Below are positions 7,730-14,392 of a DNA stretch of 21,451 bases, in pieces. A program made the translations under genes and the position numbers. Under the pieces are notes generated by a model. That model made no database searches and was not told the DNA's origin. It saw nothing but the letters and a program-made list of their open reading frames with translations. Source of the stretch: Thalassospiraceae bacterium. GTDB lineage: Bacteria; Pseudomonadota; Alphaproteobacteria; Rhodospirillales; Magnetovibrionaceae. The stretch is taken from NCBI GenBank assembly GCA_030637205.1, contig DAOVVL010000003.1:1-21451 (forward strand), given 5' to 3'. The first letter of the stretch is position 1. Every line of letters begins with the position of its first letter.

Positions 7730-7745
7730 TTAAGTTTGTCTTAAC
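7730..7745 (+). promoter_or_regulatory. CtrA-binding site (TTAA-N7-TTAAC, perfect match)
   Basis: TTAA at 7730-7733 and TTAAC at 7741-7745 are separated by exactly 7 bases (GTTTGTC), the full consensus for the alphaproteobacterial cell-cycle response regulator CtrA. At CtrA-activated promoters the second half-site usually overlaps the -35 element. That would put the start of transcription near 7770 and lead straight into the hairpin and terminator that follow. I found no second copy elsewhere in the window by eye. Confidence 0.6.
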
Positions 7746-7765
7746 GGCTCTGAATTAGGCTTTAA

Positions 7766-7842
7766 GGGTCGGATGGCGTTCATATTGGCCTCCGACGCCT
7801 CCCTGTTAAACTTGCGCCGCCCCTTGGGGTGGCGCCTTTTTT
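7766..7842 (+). ncRNA. Candidate CtrA-controlled small RNA with two anti-Shine-Dalgarno CCTCC motifs
   Basis: Downstream of the CtrA site a hairpin can form from GTCGGA (7768-7773) with TCCGAC (7791-7796), extended by GGC/GCC after a bulged T. A linker containing a second C-rich block follows, and then a GC-rich terminator hairpin with a T6 run. CCTCC occurs at 7789-7793 and again at 7798-7802. Such motifs, exposed in loops or linkers, are typical of alphaproteobacterial small RNAs that block ribosome binding sites. The 5' end is an estimate from promoter geometry. The alternative is that this is simply the 3' untranslated region of the DUF1192 gene. Confidence 0.4.
7814..7842 (+). terminator. 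Strong rho-independent terminator
   Basis: GCGCCGCCCC (7814-7823) pairs with GGGGTGGCGC (7826-7835) with one G-U pair. The innermost pairs open to make the loop. CTTTTTT (7836-7842) follows. It ends either the DUF1192 transcript or the candidate small RNA. Confidence 0.88.
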
Positions 7843-7852
7843 GTGTGTTGGT

Positions 7853-8023
7853 TTATGCGCTGGACTTACCAATGCTCTGGCCCCTGTTGCGGCGACATCT
7901 GAGCCCTTGACCGGGCCACATGCGGTGCTTACAGTCCAGACCCATAAGAATAAACATGCGCGAGTTTAACAGGGCTCGAGACTGTGATTTAGAGGGGCTG
8001 TCCAAAACGGGCGGCCCCTCTTT
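7853..8023 (+). ncRNA. Possible structured RNA: nested long hairpin followed by a terminator-like hairpin
   Basis: Three perfect helices nest within 95 bases: TTATG (7853-7857) with CATAA (7943-7947), CTGGACT (7860-7866) with AGTCCAG (7933-7939), and TGGCCC (7878-7883) with GGGCCA (7913-7918). They are separated by internal loops, and the apical loop has about 29 bases. A second 13-bp hairpin (7991-8003 with 8009-8021, loop AAAAC) followed by TTT closes the unit. The overall form recalls a 6S-like rod, but I could not match it to a known family. The strand is uncertain. The plus strand is preferred because the short T run follows the second hairpin in that direction. Confidence 0.35.
7991..8023 (+). 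terminator. Terminator-like hairpin with short T run
   Basis: A 13-bp stem (7991-8003 with 8009-8021, G-U pairs included) with loop AAAAC is followed only by TTTCACATTT. The stem is very stable but the T tract is short. In the other direction, after the DUF2892 gene, no T tract follows the stem, so it could only be a weaker bidirectional signal. Confidence 0.5.
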
Positions 8024-8054
8024 CACATTTACAGGCACATGTAAAAGCCGTTGC

Positions 8055-8264
8055 TTAGTCTTTTTTGGCACCGGTGTTAATGCCCAAAAGCATGTACGGC
8101 GGACACCAGCCCATAGCCGAAGTCCCCAGCATCATGGTGCCAATAATCAGCGATCCCCAGTAAGAGGACGGACCCAGGTTCGGGTAAAGGAAGGCCGCGC
8201 CAATAAGGCCAAGGCCGATCAGGATACGAAGTCCGCGATCAATCGTTCCAACATTTTTTCTCAT
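8055..8264 (-). CDS. DUF2892 (YgaP-like) small membrane protein
   Basis: Read from the ATG at 8262-8264, with AAGGA about 7 bases upstream, the protein has 69 residues. A TTG one codon earlier is unlikely. It begins MRKNVGTIDRGLRILIGLGL, the typical DUF2892 start, and has two hydrophobic segments (about 12-28 and 36-58). The conserved CPPYMLLGI is at 54-62 with a single cysteine, C54. In larger proteins this domain is fused to rhodanese domains (YgaP), where it forms a membrane anchor linked with sulphur handling. Stand-alone copies have no proven function. It lies alone between the RNA-rich gap and hsp20. Confidence 0.9.
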   Translation of the reverse strand: MRKNVGTIDRGLRILIGLGLIGAAFLYPNLGPSSYWGSLIIGTMMLGTSAMGWCPPYMLLGINTGAKKD

Positions 8265-8305
8265 CAAATAATTCCTTGCTGTCTTTGTAAGGCGATATCT
8301 AACGC

Positions 8306-8337
8306 AAAACAGCGCCCGGACGTGTCCAGGCGCTGTT
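8306..8337 (-). terminator. Terminator of hsp20
   Basis: On the minus strand a 13-bp stem (8337-8325 with 8320-8308, one G-U pair, 4-base loop) ends in a TTTT stretch. It lies 27 bases after the hsp20 stop and separates that gene from the DUF2892 gene. Confidence 0.7.
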
Positions 8338-8364
8338 ATGGTATATTAGTGATTACTATTTTAT

Positions 8365-8832
8365 TCAAGCGGCTTTGTGTTCGATGGCCCCGCTATCTGT
8401 GGAAGTGCTTGAAATTTTGATGTTTCTGGGCTTCAAGGCTTCGGGAACTTCGCGCGTGAGCTTGATGCTCAGAAGGCCATCGGCGATGTTGGCGCTCTCA
8501 ACGCGGATGTGGTCAGCCAGCTCAAAGCGGCGCTCAAAGGCGCGCTTGGCAATGCCGCGGTGCAGATAGGACGTTTCTGCTTCGCTTTCGCCGTCCTCGA
8601 TGCGGCCGTTCACCACAAGCGTGCCTTCCTGTTGCAAGATTTCGAGATCAGTTTCGCCAAAGCCTGCAACTGCCATCACGATGCGATAGCTGTCTTCGCC
8701 AAGGACTTCGATGTTGTAGGGCGGATAGCCACGGGTGGCGTCATCATGGCTCTGCATGCGCTCAAACTGGCGTTGCATGCGGTCAAAGCCGACGGAAAAA
8801 CGATGGAACGGACTTAGGTCGATGGTATGCAT
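8365..8832 (-). CDS. Small heat-shock protein Hsp20 (IbpA-like)
   Basis: This is a 155-residue alpha-crystallin-type holdase that binds unfolding proteins in the cytoplasm. The start is set at the ATG 8830-8832, which has GGAGAATT 6-7 bases upstream. A frame opening at 8889 would add 19 residues that lie inside the structured leader. The N-terminus MHTIDLSPFHRFSVGFDRM and GYPPYNIEVLGEDSYRIVMAVAG (35-57) are IbpA-type. The alpha-crystallin core runs from 38 to 130 with YLHRGIAKRAFERRFEL (89-105) and the GxLxIxL motif GLLSIKL (119-125). The C-terminal I-x-I docking motif is IKI (138-140). The leader carries a ROSE-like thermometer, so heat control is probably at translation. A terminator follows. 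Confidence 0.95.
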   Translation of the reverse strand: MHTIDLSPFHRFSVGFDRMQRQFERMQSHDDATRGYPPYNIEVLGEDSYRIVMAVAGFGETDLEILQQEGTLVVNGRIEDGESEAETSYLHRGIAKRAFERRFELADHIRVESANIADGLLSIKLTREVPEALKPRNIKISSTSTDSGAIEHKAA

Positions 8833-8895
8833 GATAATTCTCCATTGATTGAAGCAATTTTGGGTTTGGGGTTTCCCGACATGCGGCAAAACCCC
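8833..8895 (-). promoter_or_regulatory. ROSE-like RNA thermometer in the hsp20 leader
   Basis: In the transcript (minus strand) AAUUGCUUC (8859-8851) pairs with GGAGAAUU (8843-8836) across a 7-base loop. It gives eight pairs with one bulged G and buries the Shine-Dalgarno GGAG 6-7 bases before the AUG. The UUGCU strand with its unpaired G facing the ribosome site is the hallmark of ROSE thermometers of alphaproteobacterial small heat-shock genes. A second, very stable hairpin lies just upstream (GGGGUUUU with GAAACCCC, 8895-8868, with an inner CCG/CGG), matching the multi-hairpin form of this family. A small CCGC/GCGG hairpin (8939-8928) may be a third if transcription starts far enough upstream. 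Confidence 0.75.
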
Positions 8896-9046
8896 GGCTC
8901 TCGCATTTTGCCCACTAGTACATTGGCCCGCTGAAGCGGCACCTTGGGCTATGATCAGGATTTAGGCAGATGAGCGCGCAGGCGCAAGGGGTGCCCAAGA
9001 TAAGCAAAGACAAACAAGGGCTTAAAAACACGGCTCAGTGGGGGGG

Positions 9047-10933
9047 TCAGGCTTCGGGGGTCGCGGCAGGTTGGGCGGGCTGGGCTGGCTCGGCGGCAAT
9101 TTGCGCGCTGGCGACCAGAATCCGGTTGGCGGTTTCGGCCTTGGCTTTCATGGCCTCGACATCGGCCTTGTCGTCCCATACCAGCTCATACAGGTACGCC
9201 GGGCCGTCGATGCCCTTCATCAGATAGGGGCCGCGCTTGATGAACTGCATGGAGCCACCTTTCAGCATGCCGTACACCGTGTCGGAAACCAAAATCATGC
9301 CTTCTGCGCCCTTGTCGACAATGCGCGCCGCCATTTGCACCGTAACGCCATAGAGATCGTTTTCTTCAACCACCACCGACCCCATGGCGATGCCGATTTT
9401 TACTTTCAGTGGCACGTCTGACTGGTTTTGGTTGTGCATCTGGATCAGGCGCTGCATGTGCGCGGTTGAATTGAGGCTTTTGGTTACGTCTTCAAACGAC
9501 GCCATGATGCCATCGCCGGTGTGTTTGATTTCGTGGCCGCTGAATTTGGATAGGGCTTCGCGCACCACCTTGTTGTGGGCGCGCACAACTTCCTGGGCTC
9601 CCAAATTCCCCTTTTCCTGGGTCATGGCAGTGGAACCGACGATATCGGTAAACATGACCACGGTCTGTTTTTCAGGGTTTTCAGGTTCTTTGGGCTTGTT
9701 CCATTCATCCATGGATCCTTCAAGCTTCAGCGCCTTGTCACCGTCGCCGGCCAGATATTCCGACATGTCGCTTCGGCCTGCCTGGAACATCTGCATATAG
9801 CGAACGTCTTGCAGCAGGTATTCTTCGTAACGTTTGGAAAAGACCTGGGCATTGTTTTCAGGCATGCCCATCACCAGAAGGCTTTCGCACAGGATCTTTT
9901 CGGTTTCTTCGGTTTCCAATGACCGCTCGGAACCGATGGCCTCGGCAGCGCCAGCCAGATAAAGGTTCACGCCAAAGCGGTTGTAGTTATCCATCTTTTT
10001 GCGTTCAGCCGGAAGCTTGCGAATGGATTCGCCGAAAAAGGACATCATCAAGACCTTTTGCTGTTCGGCATTCGCCGACATCAAGTCTTCGGGTTCTTGT
10101 TCTTCCTCTTCCTCGGGGGCTTCTTCTTCCTCGGGGGCTTCCTCTTCACCCTCGCCAGCCTCTGTTTCTTCTCTCTCTTTGCGATCTGCTTCGATGGCTT
10201 CACGCAACTCGGTTTCTTCTTGTTTGCGTTCTTTTTCACGCTTTTTGCGTTCTTCACGCAGGTTTTTTTCTTCCGCGGTCGCTTTTTTCTGTTTGGCTTT
10301 CTGTTTGGCTTTCTGCTTCGCTTCGAGGGAGCTCATTTTTGGGCGAGATGGGATTTTGGGTCTATCCAATTCGTCTTTGGACATGAACGCCTTGAAAGAA
10401 CTGGCTGCGGTCAGGACAAAAAATACAATGAACAATATAAATAAAACGTTGGCGCGCATTTTTCCAAATAGCGCAAGACCAAGGATTTTTTTGTGGGGCA
10501 GGATTCCTTCGGCGACCCCGGCCACCACCGATGCCACCACAAGGCTGAACAGAAGTACCAAAAGCAATTTGGTAATTACGCCTAAACCCGATCGTTTTCT
10601 GCGGCCGCGGCCTTTCCCCGGGTAATCGGATTCAAATTCAGGAACCTTACCGCCGCGCCCGCCGCCGCGTGTGATGCGCGCGAACTTTTCAGAATCGCTT
10701 TCACTGGGGACTTTTTTGCTGGTGAATTTATAGATCACCGTCTCAGCATGCATGTGCGTTTGGGTGTTGAAATCATCCTTGATGACCTTGATGTCGCCAA
10801 CGCCGGTCATGGATTCCAGTGCTTTCGCTTCTTCGATGGCATCATCGCGTTCGTCCCGGCTGAACTGGGCGTGGATGCGCCAGTTGCCGCTTTGCAGCAC
10901 TTGCACTTCGAAGCTGGTTTGTATGCCACTCAT
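9047..10933 (-). CDS. Membrane-anchored class III adenylate/guanylate cyclase
   Basis: The protein has 628 residues. A soluble N-terminal part (1-75) is followed by a basic Gly/Arg-rich stretch (85-115). Two transmembrane helices lie near 117-141 and 161-179. Residues 200-283 are a charged linker, Lys-rich first (KQKAKQKAKQKK, 206-217) and Glu-rich at the end (260-282). A helical region spans 285-410 and the cyclase domain about 423-570. The metal aspartates are D430 in FTDIVGST and D474 in HTGDGIMASF, with the substrate lysine candidate K470. DLYGVTVQMAARI (526-538) has Q533 where the catalytic asparagine usually sits, but the arginine R537 is kept. The expected product is cyclic AMP. An Ala/Pro-rich tail ends the protein. 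AAGGAAT lies about 12 bases before the ATG, a rather long spacing. Confidence 0.9.
   Translation of the reverse strand: MSGIQTSFEVQVLQSGNWRIHAQFSRDERDDAIEEAKALESMTGVGDIKVIKDDFNTQTHMHAETVIYKFTSKKVPSESDSEKFARITRGGGRGGKVPEFESDYPGKGRGRRKRSGLGVITKLLLVLLFSLVVASVVAGVAEGILPHKKILGLALFGKMRANVLFILFIVFFVLTAASSFKAFMSKDELDRPKIPSRPKMSSLEAKQKAKQKAKQKKATAEEKNLREERKKREKERKQEETELREAIEADRKEREETEAGEGEEEAPEEEEAPEEEEEQEPEDLMSANAEQQKVLMMSFFGESIRKLPAERKKMDNYNRFGVNLYLAGAAEAIGSERSLETEETEKILCESLLVMGMPENNAQVFSKRYEEYLLQDVRYMQMFQAGRSDMSEYLAGDGDKALKLEGSMDEWNKPKEPENPEKQTVVMFTDIVGSTAMTQEKGNLGAQEVVRAHNKVVREALSKFSGHEIKHTGDGIMASFEDVTKSLNSTAHMQRLIQMHNQNQSDVPLKVKIGIAMGSVVVEENDLYGVTVQMAARIVDKGAEGMILVSDTVYGMLKGGSMQFIKRGPYLMKGIDGPAYLYELVWDDKADVEAMKAKAETANRILVASAQIAAEPAQPAQPAATPEA
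10111..10146 (-). repeat. 18-bp tandem repeat in the Glu-rich linker of the cyclase
   Basis: Two adjacent 18-base units (10111-10128 and 10129-10146) differ at one position and encode the repeated Glu-rich pattern EEEAPE. A 12-base repeat near 10289-10315 encodes the KQKA units. Both lie inside the linker between membrane and catalytic domain and keep the frame, so linker length may vary between strains. Confidence 0.75.
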
Positions 10934-11161
10934 AGTCCGGGCTTTATTCCTTTAACGTTCACGTGTGGCCCCACATTTGCACAACCGGTCATGTCTTGCC
11001 ACCTGGGGCGCCACGCCAATCGGGCCTCTGCGGCCCTAGGTCATTGTACTTAATACCGCAATTGGACGAAAGGCAACTCATGACGGGTTTAGCATGGACT
11101 TGTGCAAGATTTAAGTGGCGCGGCCGGGTCTGGGGCGGGGGCGGGTCTAGGGGGTAAGCGT

Positions 11162-11196
11162 AAAAAAGGCGCCGCCATTTCGGCAGCGCCTTTTTA
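11162..11196 (-). terminator. Terminator of rpmE (bidirectional)
   Basis: AAAAAGGCGC-C-GCC and GGC-A-GCGCCTTTTT form a long stem with one mismatch around the loop ATTTC (11177-11181), flanked by A6 and T5. It lies 24 bases beyond the rpmE stop. On the minus strand it runs into TTTTTT, and the symmetry allows use in both directions. Confidence 0.88.
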
Positions 11197-11219
11197 AATT
11201 GCGATCATGCAAGCGCCGT

Positions 11220-11450
11220 TCAGCCGTCAGTTTTGAGGCCGAAGCTCTTGAAACGCTTGTTGAATTTGGCCAACTGGCCACCGCTGTCCATCAACCGGTG
11301 AACGCCAGTCCAGGCCGGGTGGGTTGTCGGATCAATGTCGAGCTTCAGGGTATCGCCTTCCTTGCCCCAGGTAGAGCGGGTGGTGTAGGTCGTCCCATCG
11401 GTCATTTCGACCGTGATATCGTGGTATTCAGGGTGAATGTCGTTCTTCAT
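11220..11450 (-). CDS. rpmE: 50S ribosomal protein L31, zinc-free type
   Basis: This 76-residue protein starts MKNDIHPEYHDITVEMTDGT and contains the L31 segments THPAWTG (43-49) and FNKRFKSFG (63-71). It has no cysteine at all, so it cannot bind zinc through the CxxC motifs of classical L31. This cysteine-free form is usual in alphaproteobacteria. L31 joins the large subunit near the central protuberance. GGAG lies about 9 bases before the ATG, a promoter can be read at 11482-11510, and a strong terminator follows, so it is a single-gene unit divergent from cyaY. Confidence 0.96.
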   Translation of the reverse strand: MKNDIHPEYHDITVEMTDGTTYTTRSTWGKEGDTLKLDIDPTTHPAWTGVHRLMDSGGQLAKFNKRFKSFGLKTDG

Positions 11451-11481
11451 CGCTTGGGGCTCCAGTGTTCAAAGCGCGCTC

Positions 11482-11510
11482 TATATAGCGAAGCTAATCC
11501 CCGAAGGCAA
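11482..11510 (-). promoter_or_regulatory. Sigma-70-type promoter of rpmE
   Basis: On the minus strand TTGCCT (11510-11505) and TATATA (11487-11482) are exactly 17 bases apart. Each matches the -35 and -10 consensus at four of six positions. Transcription would start about 25 bases before the rpmE ATG, leaving a short leader with the GGAG site. Confidence 0.5.
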
Positions 11511-11644
11511 GGGGTAACGCACCGCTTGAGGCCGGATCGCTGCCACAACGGGCCTTGTCGGGCGCCGGTTGGGCTGATATAGGCCTAGGAATGCATTGAA
11601 ACCCAGAGCCACCGCCAAAGCCGCCAATGTTTGGAGACCTTTAC

Positions 11645-11977
11645 ATGGCCGAAAGCCGCGCCGATTTTGAACCCACCGCCAACGCCACATTGGAAGCCCT
11701 GTTCGAGTCCATTGAAAATGCGCTCGATGATCTGGCCGAGGTCGATCTGGAGGGGGGAATCCTGTCGGTCGAGCTAGACGATGGCCGCCAGTACATCCTT
11801 AACAAACATAGCCCCAATTGCGAGCTGTGGCTGTCGTCGCCGCTCAGTGGCGCGCATCATTTCAGCCTTAGCCCCGACACCGGCCTTTGGGCCTCGACGC
11901 GAAGTGATGAGACGCTTTTGGCCCTGTTGGAAGGTGAATTTTCTAAAATTAAAGGAACTACGGTCAAGCTTGCCTGA
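11645..11977 (+). CDS. cyaY: Frataxin-like iron-binding protein CyaY
   Basis: Read from the ATG at 11645, with GGAG about 9 bases upstream, this is a 110-residue bacterial frataxin. An upstream in-frame ATG at 11627 overlaps that ribosome site and is less likely. The acidic first helix (LEALFESIENALDDLAEVDLE, residues 16-36) carries the iron-binding Glu/Asp surface. The sheet follows with GGILSVELDDGRQYILNKH (37-55), and the family signature LWLSSPLSGAHHF is at 61-73. CyaY delivers iron to, or restrains, the cysteine desulphurase-IscU complex of iron-sulphur assembly in the cytoplasm. Its stop is only 8 bases from the stop of the convergent MFS gene, with no terminator between them. Confidence 0.93.
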   Translation: MAESRADFEPTANATLEALFESIENALDDLAEVDLEGGILSVELDDGRQYILNKHSPNCELWLSSPLSGAHHFSLSPDTGLWASTRSDETLLALLEGEFSKIKGTTVKLA

Positions 11978-11985
11978 GCGCCCGC

Positions 11986-13191
11986 TCAGTCGCTCTCGCC
12001 GTTCAGCGCCATTTCCTTGGCCTGTGCATTGTCGGCCATGGATCGCCACGCCAGCCACGCCACCACCACCATCACCACCGTTCCCGCATAGTACGGCCAG
12101 TCGCGCCCCAGCATCGCAAACAGCATTCCGGCCCACGCAGGCCCGACCACGCGTGCCATGGTAGTGGCGGCGCGTGCCGTGCCCATGACGCTGCCCTGGT
12201 GGGCGCTGTCGGTCTTGAGCGATATGAGGCTGTTGAGCGACGGCGTTATCACGCTAAAGCCGTACGCCACCACCACCATCGCCGCCATCAAGGCTTCGAC
12301 CGTGGTGCAAAATGGAATGGCCCCCATGCCAATGGCCAGCGCCACCGCACCCTGAACGATCAGATTCGCTTCGCCAAAGCGTTTGGCCAGCCGGCCCACC
12401 ACGCCGCCCTGAAGGATGGCGGCGATGATCCCGATAAACGCGAACAGATACCCATTTTGTTCCGGCCCCCAGCCGAACTGGCGGCGCGACCACATGGCAA
12501 AGGTTGTTTCCATACCGGCGAACACAAACGTCGCCAGAAACGAAAGCAACAGCAACATGCCAATGCCGGGGCGTGCCGCGGTTTCGCGCAACAGCTGAAA
12601 GCGACCGACACGGGGCTGGTTTTGTAGTTGTGCGCGCTTTTCAGGCGGCAGGGATTCCTTGAGCCGCAAAATCGCCATAACCAACGCCACAAATGATAGT
12701 GCCGCCGCTGCCAGCGCAGGCGACGTGTAATCGGCGTTCAGCGGATCGGGGCCTGCCAAAATGCCACCGATGGCGGGTCCGGCAATAAAGCCCAAGCCAA
12801 ACGCTGCGCCGACGATGCCCATGCCCTTGGCGCGGTTTTCAGGGGTGGTGATGTCGGCGATGTAGGCAAAGGCTGCTGAAATGTTGCCTGCCATAAGGCC
12901 ACCAAAAATACGTACCGCAAAAAGCATCCACAAGGTGTCGGCAAAGCCTAGGAAAATATAAGACACCACGGCGCCGGCAAGGCTGACAATCAGCACCGGG
13001 CGACGGCCTATGCGATCGCTCATCCGGCCCCACAGGGGGGCGGCCACAAACTGGCCCAGTGAATAGGTGGCCATCAAAAGCGAAACGGTAAAAGGGTCGG
13101 CCTGAAAATGTTCGCCATAAAACGGCAACAGGGGAATCACCACGCCAAAGCCGACGAGATCGATAAAGACGATCAGAAAAAGGATCAGCAT
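11986..13191 (-). CDS. MFS exporter, TetA-like (TCR/Tet family)
   Basis: This 401-residue protein has about twelve hydrophobic helices, typical of a 12-helix major facilitator. The first helix IDLVGFGVVIPLLPFY (10-25) and loop 2-3 motif A, GRMSDRIGRRPVL (55-67), are those of the tetracycline-efflux type group. GAAFGLGFIAGPAIGGILAG (about 128-147) looks like the antiporter motif C in helix 5. It probably exchanges protons for a drug or metabolite at the inner membrane, but similarity to TetA does not prove tetracycline export. The start codon has no good Shine-Dalgarno sequence. It is not near a TetR-type regulator, so it looks like a chromosomal housekeeping exporter rather than an acquired resistance gene. 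Confidence 0.9.
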   Translation of the reverse strand: MLILFLIVFIDLVGFGVVIPLLPFYGEHFQADPFTVSLLMATYSLGQFVAAPLWGRMSDRIGRRPVLIVSLAGAVVSYIFLGFADTLWMLFAVRIFGGLMAGNISAAFAYIADITTPENRAKGMGIVGAAFGLGFIAGPAIGGILAGPDPLNADYTSPALAAAALSFVALVMAILRLKESLPPEKRAQLQNQPRVGRFQLLRETAARPGIGMLLLLSFLATFVFAGMETTFAMWSRRQFGWGPEQNGYLFAFIGIIAAILQGGVVGRLAKRFGEANLIVQGAVALAIGMGAIPFCTTVEALMAAMVVVAYGFSVITPSLNSLISLKTDSAHQGSVMGTARAATTMARVVGPAWAGMLFAMLGRDWPYYAGTVVMVVVAWLAWRSMADNAQAKEMALNGESD

Positions 13192-13262
13192 GGGTTTGGA
13201 ATCTTTTTGTCAGCGGCGGTTCAGTGGCGAGGCGCAGTTATAGCGGCAAACCACCTGACGCG

Positions 13263-14351
13263 CTAGCGTCCTGTCAGCTTCAATTCAATGCGCCGGTTGC
13301 GCCGGTTGGCAATCTCGCCGCTGGCTAAATCCAGCGGTTGGTACTGGCCGAACCCGGCAGCCACCAACCGGTTTGCCGGGATGCCTTCATCAATCAGATA
13401 TTTAACCACCGAAATGGCGCGCGCCGCGCTGAGTTCCCAGTTCGATGCATAACGGTTGTTTTTGATCGGCACCCGGTCGCTGTGGCCATCAACGCGCAAC
13501 ACCCAATCAACCTCTTCAGGAATTCGCGCACTTGCTTCTTTCAGGGTGACGGCTAACTGGCGCAGCTGGCCATAACCGGCTTCACCGATTTGTGCTTCGG
13601 CGCTGGCAAACAGCACTTCGGACTGGAACACAAAACGGTCGCCCACAATACGAATGTCAGGATGATCACCCAGCGCGCGTTTAAGCTGGCCAAAAAATTC
13701 AGACCGATACTGTTGCAGTTCCTGAACCTTGCCAGCCAGTGCAGCGTTGAGGCGCTGGCCCAGGGCAAAGATCTGGTCGCCTTGTTCGCGGGCTTTTTCT
13801 TCTGCCGCGTCCAGGGTGTTGTTTAGCGCCGCGATCTGGTCTTTCAGCGCACCCAGTTGCTGGTTTAACAATGCCAATTCGGCGCGCGCGCTTTCAGATA
13901 TTTCCTGTTCGGCCAGCAGTGCGGTTTCGTTTTCTTCAAGGTTGCTTGCCAGTTTACCGATGTCGGCTTCAAGCTGGGCTTTCAAGGCTTCGAGGCGGGT
14001 GACGTCGTTACTCAAGCTTGAGATTTGTGTGCGGCCATCGGCCAGATTTGAGTTTAGCCGGTCGCGTTCCACCACGGACGCCTGCAATTCACCGGAAAGG
14101 CGGCTGACATCGGCGCGCAGGTTTTTAGATGATTTTTTTTCCAGCGCCAGCAGTTCGGAAATTTCCGCCATGTCGCGGTCAAGTTTTTGCAGCGCGCTTT
14201 CGCGTCCCGATAATGCTTCGCCAAGAAAGAATTGCGCCAGCACAAATACCAGCAGCAAAAATATCAGCACCATCAACAGCGATGCCAATGCATCGACAAA
14301 GCCCGGCCAGATGTCGGGGCGGGCGCGGGTGCGCGATGATAGACTAGCCAT
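13263..14351 (-). CDS. MotB-like protein with transmembrane helix, coiled coil and OmpA peptidoglycan-binding domain
   Basis: The protein has 362 residues. PDIWPGFVDALASLLMVLIF (12-31) begins a single transmembrane helix (about 18-42). Its aspartate D20 sits where MotB, TolR and ExbD carry the proton-binding Asp. Residues 45-205 are a long coiled coil, much longer than in flagellar MotB. Residues 225-362 are an OmpA-like domain with FQSEVLFASAEAQI, the peptidoglycan-contacting D292 in VDGHSD and NWELSAARA (304-312, R311). I infer it is the stator-like partner of the channel protein encoded 41 bases upstream on the same strand. No flagellar gene is near, so a role in envelope dynamics is more likely than motility. 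The protein it acts on is unknown. Confidence 0.88.
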   Translation of the reverse strand: MASLSSRTRARPDIWPGFVDALASLLMVLIFLLLVFVLAQFFLGEALSGRESALQKLDRDMAEISELLALEKKSSKNLRADVSRLSGELQASVVERDRLNSNLADGRTQISSLSNDVTRLEALKAQLEADIGKLASNLEENETALLAEQEISESARAELALLNQQLGALKDQIAALNNTLDAAEEKAREQGDQIFALGQRLNAALAGKVQELQQYRSEFFGQLKRALGDHPDIRIVGDRFVFQSEVLFASAEAQIGEAGYGQLRQLAVTLKEASARIPEEVDWVLRVDGHSDRVPIKNNRYASNWELSAARAISVVKYLIDEGIPANRLVAAGFGQYQPLDLASGEIANRRNRRIELKLTGR

Positions 14352-14392
14352 GTCCGGGGTTCAGCCTTTGCTCAGTTCGAGTTTCTGTCGTC

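Larger units (their letters stand above)
7656..8054. other. 399-bp gene-free region rich in RNA structure
   Basis: No believable protein-coding gene lies here. The open frames across it have no ribosome site and mostly run antisense to the DUF2892 gene. In order it holds a perfect CtrA site (7730-7745), a hairpin (7768-7796), two CCTCC elements, a strong terminator (7814-7842), a nested long hairpin (7853-7947) and a second terminator-like hairpin (7991-8021). This arrangement suggests one or two small RNAs on the plus strand. Confidence 0.7.

Noticed and set aside
7884..7903. TGCGGCGACATCTGAG, similar to the 3' end of gammaproteobacterial 6S RNA
   Set aside because: The matching 5' strand is only a weak interrupted partner near 7771, a strong terminator lies in between, and the expected 6S position is after zapA. 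Probably coincidence.
7920..8420. 166-codon plus-strand open frame spanning the RNA-rich gap and the DUF2892 gene
   Set aside because: No Shine-Dalgarno sequence, cysteine- and arginine-rich random composition, and antisense to a recognisable DUF2892 protein.
8940..9010. Possible heat-shock sigma-32 promoter upstream of hsp20 (CTTG...CAT words)
   Set aside because: The spacing between the two words is too short for a sigma-32 promoter, so I did not list it.
11986..13191. Acquired tetracycline-resistance gene
   Set aside because: TetA-like family membership only. No TetR regulator, transposon or composition change is seen, so it is more likely a native exporter.
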